Of a stretch of DNA of 30,265 nt, positions 25,175 through 30,265 are shown in pieces. Location: contig DASPJR010000168.1 of NCBI GenBank assembly GCA_035628505.1, positions 1 through 30,265 of the forward strand. The letters run 5' to 3'. The position numbers and the translations under genes were made by a program. Position 1 is the first letter of the stretch, and every line of letters begins with the position of its first letter. The notes under the pieces were generated by a model. The model worked only from the letters and a program-made list of their open reading frames with translations. It was not told the origin of the DNA and did no database searches. The DNA comes from DASPJR01 sp035628505 (GTDB lineage: Bacteria; Planctomycetota; SZUA-567; H5-PLA8).

Positions 25175-25370
25175 ATATTCTTTGAGTCTTCGAGTCTTTG
25201 TGTCTTGGTGTTGAAGAAAGCAAGGCCCACGCGCCCATCCTTCTTCTTCACCTGCGAGTTCAGCGCTCCCAGCGCAAACATGAGGATCAGCAGCATCACG
25301 ATGACGCCACGCCAAAGATCGCGATCATTTTGAGCTTCTTGACGTCGTCTTCGTCCATTTCGTCGAACAT
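25171..25370 (-). pseudogene. Small single-span membrane protein gene broken by a -1 frameshift
   Basis: The ATG at 25370 (AGGAG 11 bases upstream) opens MFDEMDEDDVKKLKMIAIF, then meets a TGA at 25296. In another frame the sequence continues without a break from about 25305: VIVMLLILMFALGALNSQV, then KKKDGRVGLAFFNTKTQ to a stop at 25171. Together they make a coherent protein of about 66 residues: an acidic, charged N-terminus, one membrane segment (MIAIFGVAVIVMLLILMFALGAL) and a basic tail, with one base missing near GTGGCGTCATC (25303-25310). The last dozen residues are read from repeat DNA (CTTTGAGTCTTCGAGTCTTTG), so the original stop may have been lost. It follows the gene at 25403 by 32 bases. 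A sequencing error or programmed frameshift would make it intact. Confidence 0.6.
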
Positions 25371-25402
25371 GGCCCGATAGACTCCTGAGGCGCTCGGATG
25401 GT

Positions 25403-25990
25403 TTACTTTTTGGGCGTGAATTCCTGGAGCAGCTTTACCGAGCTCACGAATTTGTTGAACGTGGGCGTGTCGTTGCCGTCGATGCTGAAGCCCTGAATCG
25501 TAATGAGCGATTTCTCGCCCGTGCGCGCGAAGTACAGGATCGTGTAGAGCTTCTTTCCGTCCCCCCGGGTGGCCTCGAACGTGTAGCGCCAGGAGTGTCC
25601 GGGCACCGGGATCTGCGCCGCTTCGAGCTTTTCGTTCGCGACCTTGTTGCCGGCCTTCATCGATCCGGCGCGGACGGCATCGGTGATCTCCTTGCGGGTG
25701 AGCTCGTCCAGGTCATTGACCAGCTCGCCGACTGAAATCGTCGCGCCGCCTCCAGTCTTCGGATTGAAGCACATGTAGTTGCGGCCCTTGTTCGTGATGG
25801 GCTCAAGCCAGCGCCAGTCCGGCGCGGGTGCGACAAAGGAGACGTTGGCGTTCTTCAGTACGAGAGAGCTTCCGTCGAGCATCGAAGCGGGTACGGCGGT
25901 AAAACCGGCGGGGTCGGCCTGCGCTCCGGCGACCGAGTAGCAGATCAGGATGGAGAAGCTGACGAAGGCCGCCGCGATCAACCAGTTCAT
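25403..25990 (-). CDS. Secreted protein of unknown function
   Basis: 195 residues. The signal peptide is NWLIAAAFVSFSILICYSVAGA with cleavage before QADPAG; the single cysteine is inside the hydrophobic part, so lipid attachment is unlikely. The mature part is one alpha/beta domain: NANVSFVAPAPDWRWLEP, GATISVGELVNDLDELTRKEI, WRYTFEATRGDGKKLYTILYFARTGEKSLITIQGFS, then TFNKFVSSVKLL. The strand order (strand-helix-strands-helix ending in 'F..iv.Sfk') resembles PsbP/DcrB-type or DUF1795-like proteins, which I state only as a resemblance. It is on the same strand as the downstream small membrane-protein gene (33-base gap), making a probable two-gene unit. Confidence 0.78.
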   Translation of the reverse strand: MNWLIAAAFVSFSILICYSVAGAQADPAGFTAVPASMLDGSSLVLKNANVSFVAPAPDWRWLEPITNKGRNYMCFNPKTGGGATISVGELVNDLDELTRKEITDAVRAGSMKAGNKVANEKLEAAQIPVPGHSWRYTFEATRGDGKKLYTILYFARTGEKSLITIQGFSIDGNDTPTFNKFVSSVKLLQEFTPKK

Positions 25991-26010
25991 GCGCTCACCT
26001 TATAACCGGC

Positions 26011-26093
26011 GGTTCTGGTTTCGGGTTTCTAGTTTCTGGTTTTCGAAGTGTATGTTTCACCAGGAACCAGAAACCGTAAACCAGAAACCCTCG
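26011..26093. repeat. GGTTTCTAGTTTCTGG-type inverted repeat
   Basis: GGTTTC words (26011-26043, for example TTTCGGGTTTCTAGTTTCTGG) are mirrored by CCAGAAACC, GTAAACC and CCAGAAACCC (26060-26090). The block ends 2 bases before the stop of the isomerase gene at 26096 and sits upstream of the secreted-protein gene. The same word family occurs as a tandem array at 28112-28153. Confidence 0.85.
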
Positions 26094-26095
26094 TT

Positions 26096-26950
26096 CTAGT
26101 CCTTCGGAGCGGGCTTGACCAGCTCCTTCAGGTACTTGGCATACTTTGGCAGAATCTCGTCGGGATCGGCGTTCTCCTGCAGCACTTCCAGCGAGAGATA
26201 GCCGCGGTAATTGCCGCTCTTAAGCAGATCGGTGACCTGGTTCATCGGCACGAAGCCTTCACCCGGTTCGCAAGGCAGAATCTTGGTGCGGTCATCGTTG
26301 AAGGCGCAGTCGTGAACGTGAATGTGCTTCACGTTATCGCAGATCGCGTCGTAGGTGTCTTCAACGGACTCAAGCACACGGATCGGGTGGAGCACATCCC
26401 AGAGCACGCCGAGCTTGGGGGAGTAGACCTGGCTGAGCACTTCGGCGACGTATTTTGAATGGCTGAAGGAGCCGTGGGTTTCGAGCAGCAGCATCGAGCG
26501 CACTTTTTCCTTCTCCGCGAACTCGGTGCATTCATCGATGGCTTCGGCGATGTAGTCGATCACGCCGGTGACTTCCAGGCCGTGCGGGACGTCGCCGCCG
26601 AAGACGCGGATATAAGGAGCGCCGATGGCGTCGGCCACGCGCAGGCACTGCTTGACATTGTTAATCGTTTTTTTGCGTTCGACGACATCGGGGCTGGCGA
26701 AGTTGAAGGAGGTGGCGAGGCAGGCGACGGCCATGTTGGCCGCATCGAACTGCTTGCGTACTTCGGCCAGGTAATCGGCGCCGCTGTCGATTTCGACTCC
26801 ATGGAGGTGGCCTTTGCCGATTCGCAGTTCAACACCGTCATAGCCATAGGTCTGCATACCGTCAACGATGGCTGCGACCGTCCATTCGGGACATACCCAC
26901 GTGGTGAAGCTCAACTTCAGGTTATAGGTGTTTGCGTAAGCTGTTGCCAT
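26096..26950 (-). CDS. Sugar phosphate isomerase/epimerase-like TIM-barrel protein
   Basis: 284 residues of the AP-endonuclease-2/xylose-isomerase-like TIM-barrel family. Metal ligands occupy expected places: E157 (LLLETHGS), D185 and H188 (GVLWDVLHP), H211/H213 (KHIHVHD) and E255 (LSLEVLQ), consistent with a divalent-metal sugar or inositol isomerase, epimerase or dehydratase. The first strand is LKLSFTTWVCPEW and the second GYDGVELRI. No specific substrate can be assigned. The ATG has GGGAG 10 bases upstream, and a good promoter lies at 27044-27072. It probably forms a single-gene unit; the following repeat separates it from the secreted-protein gene. Confidence 0.88.
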   Translation of the reverse strand: MATAYANTYNLKLSFTTWVCPEWTVAAIVDGMQTYGYDGVELRIGKGHLHGVEIDSGADYLAEVRKQFDAANMAVACLATSFNFASPDVVERKKTINNVKQCLRVADAIGAPYIRVFGGDVPHGLEVTGVIDYIAEAIDECTEFAEKEKVRSMLLLETHGSFSHSKYVAEVLSQVYSPKLGVLWDVLHPIRVLESVEDTYDAICDNVKHIHVHDCAFNDDRTKILPCEPGEGFVPMNQVTDLLKSGNYRGYLSLEVLQENADPDEILPKYAKYLKELVKPAPKD

Positions 26951-27043
26951 GAGACAGATACTCCCAATCTAAAAACAAAACATCCCCGCTGAGGCTGTGG
27001 CCCCACGGGGGACGCGCTAGCCTTTCACTACAAATGCGCAGCA

Positions 27044-27072
27044 AGTCTAGGGAGGCTCCCGCGTCTAGTCAA
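27044..27072 (-). promoter_or_regulatory. Candidate promoter of the sugar isomerase-like gene
   Basis: On the minus strand, TTGACT (27067-27072), exactly 17 bases, then TAGACT (27044-27049). Initiation near 27037 gives a leader of about 87 bases with a GGGAG ribosome site. The leader holds a GC-rich hairpin candidate (AGGCT 26992-26996 with AGCCT 27018-27022, and CCCC/GGGG within). This lies in the 340-base gap before the receiver gene; a second candidate start (TATATT, 27164-27169) lies on the plus strand. Confidence 0.5.
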
Positions 27073-27138
27073 GGCCAACAAACCCTAAACGTTAAGTCTG
27101 AGGCAAGAATTTTTTGCAGGGGCGTTTCACACTTAGGC

Positions 27139-27169
27139 TTAACTTTTTTTCGCGTCTGGACGATATATT
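27139..27169 (+). promoter_or_regulatory. Weak candidate promoter before the first orphan receiver
   Basis: TTAACT (27139-27144) with TATATT (27164-27169); the 19-base spacing is long, so this is tentative. It is the only AT-rich promoter-like stretch in the gap on the plus strand. Confidence 0.25.
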
Positions 27170-27290
27170 TTCAAATCGGTTATGGAAACTAGCGGGGAAA
27201 TCCGCTTTCTTTATCTGTTCTGCGATTTTACATTGAAATTGCTCCATGTTGCTTTGGAAAAACTCCGTGGAGACTCCCTCGAGCGGCATC

Positions 27291-27677
27291 ATGGTAGGCA
27301 CAAAAAAGACAATCCTGATCATTGAAGACAGCGCCGACGCACGCGACACCCTGGCGCTCATGTTATCCCTTGAACAATACGTTGTTCGCGTAGTTTCAAG
27401 CCGGGACGAAGCAGTTGAAGTGCTCTCCCACGGCGAGCCCGATGTCGTTTTGCTGGACTGGTTCATGCCCGGAATGTCCATCGAAGATTTTGTCAGCAAG
27501 GCACGGAAAATGTATCCTTCGATACAGATCGTTCTCGTGTCGGCAAGCCTGAACACGGAGAAGAAAGCACAGGAGTGGAAGCTGAATTTCATCCTGAAGC
27601 CGTATGACCCGGCCGAACTGCTGAAGGTCATCGACCTCAGCATTCAAAAACGCCGCCGGCTCGATTTTCCGTATTGA
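27291..27677 (+). CDS. Stand-alone receiver protein (CheY-like), first of two
   Basis: 128 residues, receiver domain only. The acidic pair is E12/D13 (IIEDSAD), the phospho-acceptor is D56 (VVLLDWFMPGMS), S84 lies in the usual hydroxyl position (VLVSAS) and K103 in the FILKPYD loop. There is no output domain, so it probably relays phosphate or acts through protein contact. Start chosen at 27291, four residues from the first strand; the ATG at 27246 adds 15 residues that fit no receiver. No ribosome site is clear. Neither receiver lies beside a kinase, but a hybrid kinase occurs at 16646-19108. Confidence 0.85.
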   Translation: MVGTKKTILIIEDSADARDTLALMLSLEQYVVRVVSSRDEAVEVLSHGEPDVVLLDWFMPGMSIEDFVSKARKMYPSIQIVLVSASLNTEKKAQEWKLNFILKPYDPAELLKVIDLSIQKRRRLDFPY

Positions 27678-27742
27678 AAATCGAGCTGTGAATCCGTAAT
27701 AGAAGACAACCTTGATGCCGCTATCGTGATGAAGGCGCGACC

Positions 27743-28105
27743 ATGACCGTTGAAACCAATCAGACCATACTCGTAGTTGACGACGACCAGACCGTGCGCG
27801 ACTGGGTGACGCTCCTCCTGTCAAAGCGTGGCTGCCTGGTGCAGTCTGCGCGAGATGTTGAGAGCGCTTATCGCATCATTGCTGCGGACACGCCCGATGT
27901 CATCCTGGTGGACTTGGACCTTGCGCGCATGGATGTGCACGCCTTCAAAAGCTTCATTCTGATCCGTAATCCCGAAGCAAAAGTGCTGGCGATGACCGCG
28001 CTGCCGCACTCGCGCGCCGATCAGAAACACGGCCTGCGCATCCTCGTCAAGCCCATTGAAGAAGCCGAGCTCATCAGCGCGATCGGCTCCTGCGACGGGA
28101 AATGA
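27743..28105 (+). CDS. Stand-alone receiver protein (CheY-like), second of two
   Basis: 120 residues, receiver domain only: D13/D14 (VVDDDQT), phospho-acceptor D57 (ILVDLDLARMDVHAF), T85 (MTAL) and K103 (LVKPIEE). The usual MPGMDG after the acceptor reads LARMDV, so the loop lacks the proline-glycine pair. The start ATG has GAAGG upstream. It lies 65 bases after the first receiver on the same strand, so the two are probably cotranscribed. Output unknown. Confidence 0.85.
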   Translation: MTVETNQTILVVDDDQTVRDWVTLLLSKRGCLVQSARDVESAYRIIAADTPDVILVDLDLARMDVHAFKSFILIRNPEAKVLAMTALPHSRADQKHGLRILVKPIEEAELISAIGSCDGK

Positions 28106-28111
28106 ACGTCT

Positions 28112-28153
28112 CTGGTTTCTAGTTTCTAGTTTCTGGTTTCTGGTTTCTGGTTG
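28112..28153. repeat. GTTTCTA/GTTTCTG tandem array
   Basis: About six copies of a 7-base word, GTTTCTA twice and GTTTCTG four times, running from 6 bases after the receiver stop to the upstream side of the methyltransferase promoter. The same word family as at 26011-26093. Confidence 0.85.
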
Positions 28154-28164
28154 CTTCAGCGGAA

Positions 28165-28193
28165 CTGGCATCCAGTGCCGGGTTTGATATAGT
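28165..28193 (+). promoter_or_regulatory. Candidate promoter of the small methyltransferase gene
   Basis: CTGGCA (28165-28170), a 17-base spacer and TATAGT (28188-28193), 7 bases before the ATG at 28201, with no Shine-Dalgarno sequence. It has the same layout as the promoter of the methyltransferase at 300-902. Inferred from sequence only. Confidence 0.45.
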
Positions 28194-28200
28194 TCCGCGG

Positions 28201-28722
28201 ATGCCTAACGGAAAAACTCTGGATATCGGCTGCGGCAGCTCGAAAACGCCGGGCGCGGTGGGTATTGATATCCTGCCCAGCCCCGGCGTGGACATCGTTC
28301 ACGACCTCAACAAGCTGCCCTGGCCGATCGAGCCCGATCAGTTCGATACCATTGTTTGCTCGCACGTTATTGAGCACCTCACGGATCTGGTCGGCGTCAT
28401 GAACGAGATCCACCGCGTCAGCCGCAACGGCGCGCGCGTGAAGATCATTACGCCGCACTTTTCGAGTCTCAATTCCTGGGAAGACCCCACGCACACGCGC
28501 CACTTTGCGCGACGCAGCTTCAGCTTCTTCGATACCGAAAGCAAGCACTGCTATACGTCCCTGCGCATGAAGACGGTGAACGTGGAACTCACGTTCGGCG
28601 GCGGCCTCTGGGATTTCATCGGCAAGACCCAGTACCGCCTCTTCCCCGAACTCTGGGAAAAACACTTCGCCTTCGTCTGGCGCGCGCGCAATCTATTCGT
28701 GGAGCTGGAAGTGGTGAAGTGA
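28201..28722 (+). CDS. Small class I methyltransferase
   Basis: 173 residues, shorter than most class I methyltransferases. The SAM-binding motif GKTLDIGCGSSKTPGAVGID begins at residue 4, with a VDIVHDLNKLPWPI acid loop and FDTIVCSHVIEHL (motif IV and the following EHL), then VKIITPHFSS. The C-terminal half carries aromatic-rich strands (HFARRSFSFFDTES, WDFIGKTQYRLFPELWEKHFAFVWRARNLFVELEVV). This resembles methyltransferases of the UbiE/COQ5 type and those in surface-polysaccharide clusters, but the acceptor is unknown. The product begins almost at motif I, so a truncation relative to longer homologues is possible; the promoter and stop are intact. Confidence 0.8.
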   Translation: MPNGKTLDIGCGSSKTPGAVGIDILPSPGVDIVHDLNKLPWPIEPDQFDTIVCSHVIEHLTDLVGVMNEIHRVSRNGARVKIITPHFSSLNSWEDPTHTRHFARRSFSFFDTESKHCYTSLRMKTVNVELTFGGGLWDFIGKTQYRLFPELWEKHFAFVWRARNLFVELEVVK

Positions 28723-28818
28723 GTCTTGAGTCTTGAGTCTAAGAGTCTGGAGTCCGTGTCCGCTTAGACTCCTAGACTCCTAGACTCCTAGACTCCTAGA
28801 CTCCCGACTCCCAGACTC
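28721..28818. repeat. GAGTCTT / TAGACTCC tandem palindrome
   Basis: GAGTCTT repeats three times with period 7 (28721-28741, overlapping the methyltransferase stop), then GAGTCT words; the right half is TAGACTCC repeated five times with period 8 (28765-28804), then GACTC words up to 28818, touching the stop of the next (minus-strand) gene. The halves are complementary and would fold as one hairpin, a candidate shared terminator for these convergent genes. Confidence 0.88.
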
Positions 28819-29553
28819 TCACGCCGCATCCAGCTCCCGGCCGAGCACTTCCTCGATCCACTCGACCGGAACGCCTCGCTCGATCAGCTGGTCGATGAAG
28901 GCTTGCACACTTTCCATGCGCTCGGCGAGGCTGCTGCTCATGTACCGCGCGGCGCTCAGCGGAAGCATGCCGCGCGCGACTTCGTAGCGGATGTACATCT
29001 TGGCGCGGTTAGTGGCGAGCTCGAAGAGAAACTCGAAACTCGCTGGTTGATCGTACTCCAGTACCGCCAGTGACATTTCCTGAATCAGGTCGTCCTGCAG
29101 AGCCCCGTCGCCTGGTGCGAGCTGCCGTGCCTTCCAACCGAAACTGAACTGATGCAGCTCCGCGAAATCGTGATGCAGGCAGCGCGTTCGTTCGCTGTCG
29201 TTGTTCTCCCTCTCCCCTAGAGGGAGAGGATAGGGTGAGGGGTTTAGCGACTTCCTCTGCTCCTCATTGATACTAAGATGCTTTGCGCTCTCGATTTGTC
29301 GGGACTTTCTTTCAAGAATTTTCTCGTGGTAGTGCAGCGATCTCCAAAGCCTTTGTGGAAGCATATTTAGACGATCAACAATCAGGAGCTGGTAAAGCGA
29401 TTTTACAGATACGCTCGCGCACCAGGCCTTGTTGGGCTTGCCCGGCTGCCCTTTCAGCCAGCCGCTGGCGATCATGCGCTGTACCGTCCGCTCGCCGCAA
29501 CACAGAATCCGCGCGGCCCGCTCCACACTGATATAGGTCTCCTCCATCCCCAT
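28819..29553 (-). CDS. Helix-turn-helix protein with embedded repeat and sigma-2-like segment
   Basis: 244 residues. Residues 5-55 form a MerR/excisionase-type DNA-binding domain (ETYISVERAARILCCGERTVQRMIASGWLKG). Residues 103-118 (LNPSPYPLPLGERENN) are the translation of a palindromic element (29203-29246) that also occurs between genes. After it, DDLIQEMSLAVLEYDQPASFEFLFELATNRAKMYIR resembles sigma-70 region 2, followed by a helical tail ending VPVEWIEEVLGRELDAA. It could be a transcription regulator, with the sigma-like match only by eye. AAGGA lies 8 bases before the ATG. Codon use is ordinary. The in-frame insertion retains the frame. It is convergent with the methyltransferase gene. Confidence 0.7.
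   Translation of the reverse strand: MGMEETYISVERAARILCCGERTVQRMIASGWLKGQPGKPNKAWCASVSVKSLYQLLIVDRLNMLPQRLWRSLHYHEKILERKSRQIESAKHLSINEEQRKSLNPSPYPLPLGERENNDSERTRCLHHDFAELHQFSFGWKARQLAPGDGALQDDLIQEMSLAVLEYDQPASFEFLFELATNRAKMYIRYEVARGMLPLSAARYMSSSLAERMESVQAFIDQLIERGVPVEWIEEVLGRELDAA
29203..29246. repeat. CCTCTCCC/GGGAGAGG palindromic element inside a coding sequence
   Basis: The 8-bp perfect stem CCTCTCCC (29209-29216) with GGGAGAGG (29222-29229) and loop CTAGA, followed by TAGGGTGAGGGG. It lies within the helix-turn-helix gene and keeps its reading frame. The element is related to the intergenic one at 12842-12906. Confidence 0.8.
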
Positions 29554-29976
29554 GGAAAAGGTCCTTCCCAGCCGCGGAGGATCATTCCGGCACGCGCTTC
29601 AGCGCAGGCGTGTGCGACCGCCCGAAATGGACCGCGCCTGAAAACGGCGCCACCGAAGCGAGCGATTTTAATTGAGATGTGTCCGGAAGAAGTCGCGGCC
29701 TATAGCATCCACCGCGCGTCTGGTTTACTCCGTCGATCGATAGGCGACCGAAGCGGGATATAGGTAGTTCAGCGCGTGGCTTCAGCAAAAAATCGTATCC
29801 ACGGCCGAGCCCGCTGCAAGAAAAATATTGGAGGTAGCAGGGGTCGGCGCTGTAGTCGCGGTTTACTCTCGCTTGGGTGCCATGGGTCTGCCGCTGTTTG
29901 CAGACCCATGCGAACGGCATTGCGTGCAAGGCGGACTCTGCCTTAGCAATCACGGGCGATTTGAAGGTTACAAGGA
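29554..29976. other. Gene-poor stretch with one perfect hairpin
   Basis: No coding sequence is supported here: the frames that stay open give proteins with mixed repeats and no family resemblance. The clearest element is an 11-bp perfect stem, CATGGGTCTGC (29881-29891) with GCAGACCCATG (29900-29910), loop CGCTGTTT, a REP-like palindrome. Another imperfect pair occurs near 29590-29611 (GCACGCG with GCGTGTGC-type ends). Confidence 0.6.
29881..29910. repeat. REP-like perfect hairpin
   Basis: An 11-bp perfect inverted repeat with an 8-base loop (CGCTGTTT). Single copy in this window. It does not resemble the tandem word arrays. Confidence 0.75.
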
Positions 29977-30265
29977 CTAGCGGAGTTCGAATTTGTCCGT
30001 TGTTTTTACGAACTCTTCAAGAACAACATTCTCTGGCACTGTTGCCCCTCGCTCCTCCAAGATCTGCTTTGCCTTCTGACGAACCGAAAAGGTTCTGACG
30101 AGATCGTACCGATCATCAGAACGCCCCTTCCAAACTTGGCCTTCGCAGGGGTGGCTCAAAAATTTCGAAATAAGCTCTGTATCTTCTGGCATTTTCCAGG
30201 AGTTCAGCACCTTCAGCGCAGCCCAGAGGTTGTATTCTTCTTGTGAATTCTTGAGGACGGTCGGA
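29977..30265 (-). CDS. C-terminal part of an unrecognised protein (5' end outside window)
   Basis: The frame is open to the right edge; the GTG at 30210 is internal (valine), and 19 further codons are open beyond it, reading LKNSQEEYNLWAALKVLNSW. The visible 95 residues are mostly helical with charged and hydrophobic pairs (EDTELISKFLSHPCEG, SVRQKAKQILEERGATVP), suggesting a helical-repeat (HEAT-like) or DUF domain, but I do not recognise it. The stop is TAG at 29977. GC content is a little lower than the neighbours. Confidence 0.55.
   Translation of the reverse strand, partial: PTVLKNSQEEYNLWAALKVLNSWKMPEDTELISKFLSHPCEGQVWKGRSDDRYDLVRTFSVRQKAKQILEERGATVPENVVLEEFVKTTDKFELR

Noticed and set aside
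28721..28818. Tandem words as a CRISPR array
   Set aside because: Unit length is 7-8 bases with no spacers, and no cas gene lies nearby; the same holds for the arrays at 24924 and 28112.
29582..29953. 123-codon open frame on the minus strand
   Set aside because: It spans the perfect hairpin at 29881 and shows no protein features; more likely non-coding.

Overview
The window is a piece of a bacterial chromosome of moderately high GC. No plasmid, phage or transposase gene is visible. The strongest taxonomic hint is the neighbouring pair at 3018-7640: a Tat-exported DUF1501 protein and a DUF1549/DUF1553 protein with planctomycete-type cytochrome c motifs. Such pairs are abundant in Planctomycetota, Verrucomicrobiota and some Acidobacteriota. 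Secreted PQQ-like and SGNH proteins, enolase-superfamily and sugar-isomerase genes and a GH43-like remnant suit a polysaccharide-degrading free-living member of one of these phyla. I cannot decide between them from the sequence.

Layout. 1-2621: a GH43-like C-terminus cut by the window edge, a methyltransferase, a HAD phosphatase of the beta-phosphoglucomutase type, a small secreted protein and an exported VOC-fold protein. 2695-2769: tRNA-Pro(TGG). 3018-7640: the DUF1501/PSD1 two-gene unit. 7746-11910: an exported metallo-beta-lactamase-fold hydrolase, an MFS transporter with an unusual large loop, and an enolase-superfamily enzyme. 12161-14472: a TVP38-type membrane protein and a PQQ-like beta-propeller. 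14725-16589: a secreted SGNH hydrolase and galactose-1-phosphate uridylyltransferase. 16646-19108: a soluble PAS/histidine kinase/receiver hybrid. 19188-21547: class 1 fructose-1,6-bisphosphatase and an adenosine-deaminase-family enzyme. 21689-23509: a zinc-ribbon multi-spanning membrane protein of unknown role. 23580-24842: a LarA-type nickel-pincer racemase homologue. 25171-25990: a secreted protein and a small frameshifted membrane-protein gene. 26096-26950: a sugar phosphate isomerase/epimerase-like TIM barrel. 27291-28722: two orphan receiver proteins and a small methyltransferase. 28819-30265: a helix-turn-helix protein interrupted by a repeat, a gene-poor stretch and a gene cut by the window edge.

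No single large operon or defence island is visible. Most genes look singly transcribed, and the sugar-metabolism genes (galT, fbp, the HAD enzyme, the isomerase, the enolase-type enzyme) share a theme rather than a transcript.

The most unusual property lies between the genes. Several unrelated families of short (7-9 bp) word repeats are arranged as tandem arrays and long imperfect palindromes, nearly always within a few bases of a stop codon. One such element has entered a coding sequence in frame, and another runs through the tail of a broken gene. A second pattern is a set of genes without Shine-Dalgarno sequences whose ATG lies 6-10 bases behind a good -10 box, which suggests leaderless transcripts; other genes carry clear AGGAG sites, often with about 10-base spacing.
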